From: Platerodrilus igneus
Taxonomy: Eukaryota > Arthropoda > Insecta > Coleoptera > Lycidae
Direction: 5' to 3'
DNA: 64,000 nucleotides
Assembly: GCA_036346225.1 (NCBI GenBank)
Contig: JARFIW010000668.1
Location: 310,001 to 374,000, forward strand
Part shown: in pieces, positions 57,402-64,000 of the stretch
Layout of the letters: each line of letters begins with the position of its first letter
Position numbering within the stretch: position 1 is the stretch's first letter
Position numbers and translations under genes: made by a program
Notes under the pieces: generated by a model
What the model was told of the DNA's origin: nothing
Database searches by the model: none
What the model saw: the letters and a program-made list of their open reading frames with translations, nothing else

Positions 57402-58328
57402 TTATTTATACTGTAAGTTGTATTGATTAAAATAATCGTATTCAGTTACTTTAACTGAAAGATTAGTTGAAAACTGAGGACAAGTCGTTTTGTCCTCAAA
57501 ACACTGAGCACGTCTTACTAATATTGACTTAGTACTTACCTCGACTGCCCCCTGCGACACGTTTGTAACGACGACGTAGCCGTCTTTGCTTTGAGTGATG
57601 CATTCTCCAACGTAGTGCTCTTTTCCTGGAACTGGCCTCAGACTGCCTGACACATAAACTTCACCGCTGAGAGCATTGTGTGATGTTACGGCAACAAACA
57701 CTGATGATTTTTGCGGAGAATCAACAGTCTCTTTTGTCCACAAGGGTATTTTCTTAGGTTCCAAATGTAAAACTTCATTAATGTCATCATGCGTAGTCAA
57801 AATTCTTATGCTCTTATTTGCTACTATTAAAATCACTTTGGGCAAGTTCAAAAAGGGTTGTCCAACTATAATTGGTATGTCTTAAACTGTATTCGGAACG
57901 ACAAAAGCTTTTACGTTAGCACTTGCACAATCCACGACCACAGTAAAATTTGTCACGCCAATTACGGGAACATTTGCAGCACCATAACCTGTTAAAACTA
58001 CTGCGCGCGGTATTAATTTCAGGTGAAATTTTTTCGTGGTTTCTTTTTCAATTAAATTAGATTCGAATCCAGTGTCAACATATGCACGAGATGGCTTCCC
58101 ATTTACAGAGCAATCGAAATAATATGCCATTTTTGTGTGTTCGCCCTCAGATTCAACAAATTGCACCTTTAGTTGTTTTCGGCGGCAGTCCTGGTTTGAA
58201 TGACCCAATCTTTTGCACTTTTTGCATTCCATTTTTAGTTTTGGGCAGGAATTGGAAAAATATCCTCTTTGTTTAGAATTGTAGCTTTTTTGTTCGTTTT
58301 TAGGATTGCTTCTCGATCCTTTTATCAA
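57402..58328 (-). pseudogene. Gypsy 3 zinc knuckle and protease region
   Basis: The frame 58328-57882 carries a CCHC knuckle (CKKCKRLGHSNQDC) and, 50 residues on, an AYVDTGFESNLIEK aspartic protease site (DTG) with a following hydrophobic stretch. After a stop near 57882, 57851-57402 is the protease end and the linker to RT. The gene order gag, protease, RT, RNase H, integrase fits Ty3/Gypsy. Confidence 0.82.
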
Positions 58329-58499
58329 CGAGCTATTTCAGTCGCGACCACTAAAAAGGTGAGGACGTCTACGTGACGCATTTGGATCTGAATATTCTAC
58401 AGGATCCGTTTCACTATTAGTGACGACAAATACTCTGCGTACAGTGCGTACGGTGTTTCCATCTTTTTGTTGGCGCACCAACTTGTATAGTAGGATCGC

Positions 58500-59187
58500 C
58501 TATTCCATCAATACGGCAATATACGGCGTTTTTGGTTTTATTTTGCAAATGTTAATAAGCTCCATTTTTTCAAAGTAATATTCTTCCCAAGTTTCTGCTG
58601 GGAGCTTGCGTCTATCAAAAGTTTTCTCAAAACACTGTCCCGGAAAGGATTTTAGTAACAGAGTTTTCCAGCCTGTCCAATCAAGGTTATATGACGTGAA
58701 GTTATCAAACCACTTACGAGCTAATCCACTTAATCGATTTTGCATATTAAAAATTATGGTATGTTCGTCCCAACAATTTATTTTACTCAACTGCTCTATC
58801 TTTTCAATCCATTTGTAACAACTCAGGTTGGGATTCCCTGGTCTAAACTCCGGAGCAGTCTTGTCTTAACAAAAACCTCTCTGGGCTCCGATCTGATAAC
58901 TGCACTGTGTTCTATAAGATGATCTTCAAGTTCTTTTTTAATCGATCCACGTTACCCAATTGACTAGATTGTGATGGAGGTGGTGTGTAACTCCTTGGGC
59001 TAGTTACCGTCAACATAGAATCGATCACACGTACGGCTGACCGTACGCGTTCGTCACTACGTTGTAGCTTCCGCCTGCCGTCGCGTTTGTAATCATAGCT
59101 ATGATGTGAACTTCCGCTGGAGCTTCTTGAATACGATCTCGAGCGTTTTTGACTTGAATGTTTTAATGGGGATCTTGATCGTCCCAT
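58500..59187 (-). pseudogene. Gypsy 3 gag
   Basis: The ATG at 59187 starts MGRSRSPLKHSSQKRSRSYS, an Arg/Ser-rich N-terminus. After a frame break near 58912, the frame 58790-58500 holds a capsid-like segment typical of retrotransposon gag: LSGLARKWFDNFTS, then ETWEEYYFEKMELIN. The knuckle lies downstream at 58250. The RS-rich start is unusual and recalls splicing-factor RS tails. Confidence 0.75.
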
Positions 59188-59245
59188 AGTGCACAACACT
59201 TAGGGGCAAATAAATACACGCACTGTTATCAGTTAAGAAATAATA

Positions 59246-59937
59246 TAGTGGTACCTCGACATACGAGTTTAATTCGTTCCGTAACCTTGCTCGTATGTCA
59301 AACTGTTCGTATCTCAAAGTAATTTTCCCCATTGAAATTAATTGAAATGCCATTAATCAGTTTCAGCTCGCAAAAAACCACCTAAGTTGTTTTTGTTGTG
59401 TTTTTGAATAAAAAAAATGTATTTACAAGAAGAAACATTTATTTATAAATAACAAATACATATTCTATAAAAACATAACAAAAGAAAAAGTGAAGTGCTT
59501 ATGGAAGCGCTTAGTTTTCGTTATCGGTCTTCGCATTTTTCGTCACGCTTTGATCATTCTCACCTGTAGAGCGTTTAAAAAACTATCCTAGGAAGTTGGT
59601 TTTTTCCTACCTTTTAGGATATTGCGGAAAAAAGTTAGGCAAGTTTCGTTGAACAACTCGACGAGTTGCAACTTTTTCGGGGTGATTTTTATCTACGAAC
59701 TCTACAACTTTTTCCCACATTCCCAAGATATCTTTTTTCCTTCTGTTAGACGCTGCACACGACAGCAACATGCGCCCGCATGTTGGGGTTGTGTGCGGGG
59801 TCGTGTGCAGCGGTGTAGTGCGCGATTCCTCGTACCTCAAATCTTGCTCTCATCTCAAAGCAAAATATCGCTCGCTCGGCGGTTCGTATCTCAAAACACT
59901 CTTATATTAAGGCACTTTAATTATTGAGGTACCACTG
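59246..59937. mobile_element. Tigger/pogo-type MITE (deletion derivative)
   Basis: TA-flanked (59244-59245, 59938-59939) with inverted ends agtggtacctc...gaggtaccact. Subterminal DNA repeats the phrase tcgtatctcaaa. The interior minus frame (59840-59607) ends KVVEFVDKNHPEKVATRRVV, matching the C-terminal region of Tigger-type transposases, so it derives from an autonomous element by deletion. Inserted in the 5' leader region of Gypsy element 3. Confidence 0.82.
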
Positions 59938-60220
59938 TAGAATAATTTTGTTATTCCTTTTAAATCATTGAGGACTCTATATATACATACACCCTCGGCA
60001 ACGTATGTTAAGTAATTATAATTAATTAATGCATAACACAATTAAATAGAACAGTAATCTAATTTATACGTTAATAAGAGAAACTGTATAAGAGAAGTAG
60101 GCAATGCATATTCCCAGATAACGGATAATTTATTTACGTCACAGTCAAATTAACTTAAACCAATGGTCACTACTTACTACTAGTTCTGTGCTAAATGTAA
60201 TATAACAACGATTTATTACA

Positions 60221-60519
60221 TTACATGTGATTTTCCAATGCTCCACCCGAAGGTACTACATTGGCCAGGAAGCGAGTTTTTTTTTTACCTGGAAAATTTG
60301 GAATTTTGCCGAACCCTTGCTGTTCCAAGCAAGGTAGGGATCTTTAACGTGCGTGACAACACTCACACACGGGACCTCCATTTTACCTCTCATCCGAACG
60401 AGTGTGTATTTTTGCGAAAAATGCTCGCCTAACATTTTTCAAACGGACCGTGTCGGGATTCGAACCCGGGACCTTGGGCGTAGTAGTCACACACATACCA
60501 CTGCGCCACGGAGCCGCCT
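60221..60519 (-). mobile_element. SINE copy 6 (full length)
   Basis: Flanked by aacgatttattaca (60207-60220) and aacgatttgttaca (60520-60533). The minus-strand head has A box tggcgcagtgg and B box ggttcgaatcc, then body, tail hairpin and end aaaatcacatgtaa. At 299 bp this is the reference copy of the family here. The head is a tRNA relic, not a tRNA gene. Confidence 0.93.
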
Positions 60520-60778
60520 AACGATTTGTTACAGCTTAACTTTTACATTAATTGAGCAGTTTAACGAATTATTTTCTTTGCAGTTGACAATACTAGTATA
60601 TAAAGGCACTCGCGATAGAGAATTTATTATCTTTATTATTGCGAGCAAAAACAGAAATACAACTCTCACATCGCACAAAAAATACCATCACGGAACAAAA
60701 AACAGGAAAAAAATATAAATTTCGCTATGCACTCGTAATTAATACGATTAACGGGTCTATCCCGCCGCTGCATTGAGG

Positions 60779-60884
60779 ACTTCGACCAAATAAAACTGTT
60801 TGTAAGAAGTAAAACGAGCATTCTCAAGAAAGGTTTATTTTCAACGCACTCTACAGTGGTGCTCTTAATTTATTTTATCACCCC
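60779..60884 (-). repeat. 5' LTR of Gypsy element 3
   Basis: 106 bp matching 54632-54738. On minus it is followed by cctcaatgcagcgg, the start of the leader. Confidence 0.7.
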
Positions 60885-61542
60885 AAATGGTAGTCCTGCT
60901 GCTACCTGGCTCGGTTGCCACCCTTTTTGTGAGAGGTCACAGCTGTGCATGAGGTGGTTTACATAATAATTCCTAATCAGTTTGATATATATGAAAATAA
61001 TAACATAAATTTCAATAATAAAAGTATAACAATAAGCGAATATTCAAACAATTAAAATTAATTAAAATTTGAAACAAATAAGCTGTTCGTCTAACCCTTT
61101 GACAGAAAATAATCCCATCATCAATCTCGAACTTTCTCATGATTAAAGCATGACGTCATAAAGTTCCCCAAATCCAGCTCCAAATCTTCATCATGTTTCA
61201 TAAACGTTTATGTTTTAAAAATTTTTGTTTCTTAGGTAATTTATATGTTTATTATAAGAAAGTATTTTTGTAAGTACATAGGTACTATCTGTGTTAGCTA
61301 AATTATTCTATTTAACATATAATTTCGGCCATGACCTCTTTACATGGGATCCATTCTCGTGGACCTCCATGTACATCTCATGCATCTCCAATTTTTGTTT
61401 ACACTGTCATGGACTCCTGTAGTCTGGAGTCGAGTTTAGGGGTCGCTATAGATCACTTTGAGAATCATTATTTTAGATGACTATTCTACACGACTCAACA
61501 ACGCGTAGTTACGTTGAATGTTATCAAATCCAATAATTAAAA
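60885..61542. other. No gene seen
   Basis: AT-rich flank of Gypsy element 3. Confidence 0.5.
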
Positions 61543-61653
61543 ATGAGCGTACAAAAATACTTTTTAGGTACTAAAGCATTGTCAAATAGAAGGAATATAA
61601 AAGACGAAATATTTATTCAGTACATACTTGAAGGTATACGTGGCAAACAGTGA
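61543..61653 (+). CDS. Small unassigned ORF (36 aa)
   Basis: ATG at 61543, stop at 61653: MSVQKYFLGTKALSNRRN, then KDEIFIQYILEGIRGKQ. The composition is protein-like (charged and amphipathic). A TATAAAAG-like box lies inside it near 61597. It might be the N-terminal exon of a longer gene, since a gtaaga donor-like site follows at 61671. Family unknown. Confidence 0.3.
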   Translation: MSVQKYFLGTKALSNRRNIKDEIFIQYILEGIRGKQ

Positions 61654-61716
61654 AATAAAATGATTATAACGGTAAGACGTTTCCGTGAAGTTAAGAAATA
61701 TTTGGAAAACTATACC

Positions 61717-61748
61717 TAGATAAAAAGCGAGACGACTTCCTCTCAGTT
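61717..61748 (+). promoter_or_regulatory. Putative core promoter (TATA-like plus TCAGTT)
   Basis: tagataaaaag at 61717-61727 is followed 26 bases on by tcagtt (61743-61748), an arthropod initiator form. The next ATG is at 61792. Confidence 0.4.
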
Positions 61749-61791
61749 TCGTTCTCGATTTTGCGAGCGATTTGTAAGTTATTACCTAGAG

Positions 61792-62061
61792 ATGAAAATA
61801 AGCGTCTTACACAATCATATTGCAAAGCTTTATCGAATCAGTTTCGACTGCTATAGATGTTTTAATCGTTTTATATCTGTTTACATAATGTTTCTGAAGA
61901 ATTTCTTAAAAATTGCGTTTTATATCGCCACTTATAATTATCGGAACATGGCGTGCGAATTGTTACAAACACAGTTTCTACACTTTTGTTATGCAGTTTA
62001 TATCGACATTAGAGAATGTTTCAAAACGTCAAAAAATAATGATTTGGTACAAGATATTTGA
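61792..62061 (+). CDS. Unassigned ORF (89 aa)
   Basis: ATG at 61792, about 47 bases after the putative initiator, stop at 62061. The protein starts MKISVLHNHIAKLYRISFDC, is rich in Tyr, Phe and Cys, and has a hydrophobic middle (FISVYIMFLKNFLKIAFYIA) that could span a membrane. I recognise no family. It is followed in another frame by a further ORF at 62166. Confidence 0.35.
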   Translation: MKISVLHNHIAKLYRISFDCYRCFNRFISVYIMFLKNFLKIAFYIATYNYRNMACELLQTQFLHFCYAVYIDIRECFKTSKNNDLVQDI

Positions 62062-62144
62062 AAACTGAAAGTGATTTTTATGCAATATAAAGCTTTGCAT
62101 CTTTTACAGCATTTTTTTCCGAAGTAGTCGGTGTATTTAGAAAA

Positions 62145-62375
62145 TTTTAAGATGTAGAAAAATGCTTGTTAGAGGCGAAATATCAGAAAACCGCTAATAG
62201 TTTGTTACTGAATAAAATGATTAACACATTTGTTTCTGAAAGAAACAATATGCTGCAGTATTACATATTCATCGATAAATACCCGTTACAAAGGAAGAAC
62301 CTTCCAAATATTGTTATTAGTACGTACATTGACCTACCGGTAAACAACTTCCGACTGATGAAGAATAACATGTAG
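62145..62375 (+). CDS. Unassigned ORF without clear start
   Basis: Open from about 62150 with DVEKCLLEAKYQKTANSLLL, then NTFVSERNNMLQYYIFIDKY and NIVISTYIDLPVNNFRLM, stop at 62375. The only internal ATG is at about 62217. It looks like the tail of a real protein, perhaps the continuation of the 61792 frame after a break or an intron. Family unknown. Confidence 0.35.
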
Positions 62376-62839
62376 CTTTTGATGAATTATTGCAGTTTTG
62401 GTCAATGTCCGTATATAACCTCAAAAAATAGACATAATTTAAACGTATTAATTTTTTGTCGTGTTTTTTCAATATTTCTTATAATTTTTGTTTGCAATAA
62501 AGCCTCAAGGTCGGTAACTGTGAAATCTGCTCACTGCAAATTTAGAGTACTTTAACTGAAACAAATCTAGTAAGTGCTTGGAACAATCTTGTCAACAGGT
62601 AAGTCAGTTTTGTTTACTTTTTCACAGATAATTTTGATTCCACGGGAATAATAACTTCAGATGCCCAATCTATAAGCAAAAATAAAAATTTTTTCATTTT
62701 GAAAGATTTTCTTTCTTTTTAAATTTCTGCTTGCATATCATATTTATAGTAAATGCGGTACAAACGAGAAAATTGTCTATTATGGAAAAATAAAATTTAC
62801 ACTTAACTATTGCCATACATTTGACTTTCCACAACAAAC

Positions 62840-63074
62840 TTTACCTGAAAATTTCAATCTTGTCGAACCCTTGCTGTTCCAAGCAAGGTAGGGATCTTTA
62901 ACGTGCGTGACAACACTCACACACGGGACATCCATTTACTTCTCATTCGAACTAGGGTGTATTTTTGTTAAAAAAATACTCGTCTAACATTTTTCAAGCC
63001 GTCCGTGTCAGGAATCGAACCCTGGACATTGGGCTTAGTAGTCGCACTCGAATCGACTAAGCCACAGAGCCGCC
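62840..63074 (-). mobile_element. SINE copy 7 (3' truncated)
   Basis: The minus-strand head has A box tggcttagtcg and B box ggttcgattcc, then the body, ending before the tail hairpin near 62840. No duplication was found. Confidence 0.85.
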
Positions 63075-63131
63075 AAACGTAAAGCTGTCCGCAAATTTTT
63101 TAAAAATTATTGTACTTAGGTAAACACCAGT

Positions 63132-63545
63132 TAGGCGTTAGTTTGTGCCGTTGAAACAAAATTTTGCGTTCTCCCATGTAACAAGTTATTTGAACAAACA
63201 CTACTCCAAGGCGTGAAGTTGGCTGCAATTTTTTGGTATTTTCTGTAATCATTTGATCATAACTATGCGCCGATTATACGTCACTGTGCACAATTAAAAC
63301 AAAATTTTGCACCCTACCAGTTAGTTGAAAAATTTTTACCTGATCTACCTAAAAGCGTGAACTTGGCCACAACCAGTTTGCATTTTCTAAAATTTTTGTA
63401 TTATAATTAGGCGCCACTAATGCGCTATTTTGCGCAAATTAAACGCTATTTTACACCGTTGAAATCAATTTGTGTATCCTTCCCTGTAACAAAGTATTTG
63501 AAGGAAACTATTTCTCGAGCTACCTTAGATGCGCGTTATTAAAGC
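63132..63545. repeat. About 140-bp degenerate tandem repeat, three units
   Basis: Units begin near 63132, 63267 and 63410 (aggcgtt, gcgccga, ggcgcca). Each contains an aaaacaaaattttgc-like phrase and a gaacttggcc/gaagttggct phrase, the last unit less clearly. Confidence 0.7.
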
Positions 63546-63884
63546 TGATGTGTAGAAAGTTTTACAGTTTCGTGAGTTACATATCCCCCAAATCAATATA
63601 TGTATAATTTAATAGAAATTATTATAAAACTTAAGTTAGATGCAACATTGTAATTCAAGAATAAATAAAGAAAAAGTTAATGAAAGTTCACAAGCAAGTT
63701 TTGAGAACGGACGTGAATACAATGTATTCCAGACGTAAGTGATACTGCAGGTGCAGGTTACAGACGGTTATTAAAACCGCAATTATTAGAATTAAGATTG
63801 TTACTTGGTATTATATAATTGAATAAAGAAATAAGCAAACATGAGCTCTGCAGTTCCCACAGAAATGTGAGGGGCAGGGACAAC

Positions 63885-63917
63885 ATAAATACCCCGGAAG
63901 CCCCAAGATTGTCAGTC
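63885..63917 (+). promoter_or_regulatory. Putative TATA plus initiator core promoter, LTR-like
   Basis: ataaata at 63885-63891 and tcagtc at 63912-63917 are spaced 29 bases from TATA to the initiator A. The surrounding GC-richer block recalls the promoter of an insect LTR. The rest of the element would lie beyond the window. Confidence 0.4.
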
Positions 63918-64000
63918 ACTCTTGAGCCTTACTTCTTTTACATTTTTGGTTGTTCAAGCTACTCGCCCTAATTTAGAATCATTTAATAGTAATTTCACTT

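Larger units (their letters stand above)
54632..60884 (-). mobile_element. Ty3/Gypsy element 3 with short LTRs (carries four nested insertions)
   Basis: Minus-strand element from gag (start near 59187) to integrase (about 54800). Terminal repeats of about 106 bp lie at 54632-54738 and 60779-60884; they are the only stretch the two flanks share, and they start at acttcgacc on plus. Nested inside are two SINEs (56501-57069), a Tigger-type MITE (59246-59937) and another SINE (60221-60519). Without these it is about 4.7 kb. All genes are broken. A target-site duplication was not clear, so exact ends are provisional. Confidence 0.75.

Noticed and set aside
60440..60519. tRNA gene
   Set aside because: The A and B boxes are present, but the same head heads several SINE copies with bodies, tails and target duplications. 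The cloverleaf is incomplete.

Overview
The window looks like AT-rich, repeat-packed chromosomal DNA from an arthropod, most likely an insect. Nearly every coding stretch belongs to eukaryotic mobile elements: RTE, CR1/Jockey-like and I/R1-like non-LTR retrotransposons, Ty3/Gypsy, a TNP2-type (CACTA-like) DNA transposon with a DUF4806 partner, hAT, Tigger, and a tRNA-derived SINE. Introns with GTAAGT-type donors, TATA plus TCAGT-type start sites and TTAGG-like stretches also fit an insect. I found no operon, no bacterial gene and no confidently identified host gene. The species cannot be named from the sequence.

Layout. 1-4075: minus-strand RTE copy split by a 1.7 kb LTR-type insertion. 5203-11940: an old minus-strand RTE 3' end split by a nearly complete plus-strand RTE (5596-11816), itself split by a 1.8 kb insertion (6139-7981). 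12.2-17.5 kb: scraps of CR1/Jockey-like and I/R1-like LINEs and a short tandem repeat. 19.3-21.9 kb: hAT remnant, a 130-bp palindrome and a tyrosine-recombinase remnant. 22.6-24 kb: local tandem duplications. 24.7-27.9 kb: third RTE copy. 28.0-31.04 kb: CR1/Jockey-like LINE with target-site duplication and TAAA tail. 32.9-38.8 kb: fourth RTE copy containing a SINE and a 4.3 kb element with 1-kb terminal inverted repeats, AGT...ACT ends and unfamiliar genes. 38.8-40.35 kb: Gypsy remnant. 40.35-41.1 kb: GTAC-rich near-palindromic tandem array. 41.4-45.5 kb: TNP2-like transposase plus spliced DUF4806 gene. 45.6-48.34 kb: second Gypsy remnant split by an LTR-type insertion. 48.3-50.5 kb: RTE 3' end, two SINEs and two unfamiliar degenerate coding stretches. 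51.5-52.7 kb: another CR1-like LINE. 54.6-60.9 kb: a Gypsy element with short LTRs, carrying two SINEs at one target site, a Tigger-type MITE and a third SINE. 61.5-62.4 kb: three unassigned small ORFs with promoter-like signals. 62.8-64 kb: a SINE, a 140-bp tandem repeat and an LTR-like core promoter.

How the parts relate. The elements are nested, so their order of arrival can be read. The RTE family supplied repeated landing sites and carries head-to-tail repeated 3' modules. The SINE family ends in a hairpin that is almost identical to a sequence at 17.1 kb lacking a SINE body, which may mark its LINE partner. Almost all element genes are dead through frameshifts, stops or deletions. The clearest exception is a 174-aa ORF in the long-TIR element. 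The points most worth follow-up are that element, the RTE 5' hairpin and 3' module structure, the SINE tail hairpin, and the unassigned ORFs near 62 kb.
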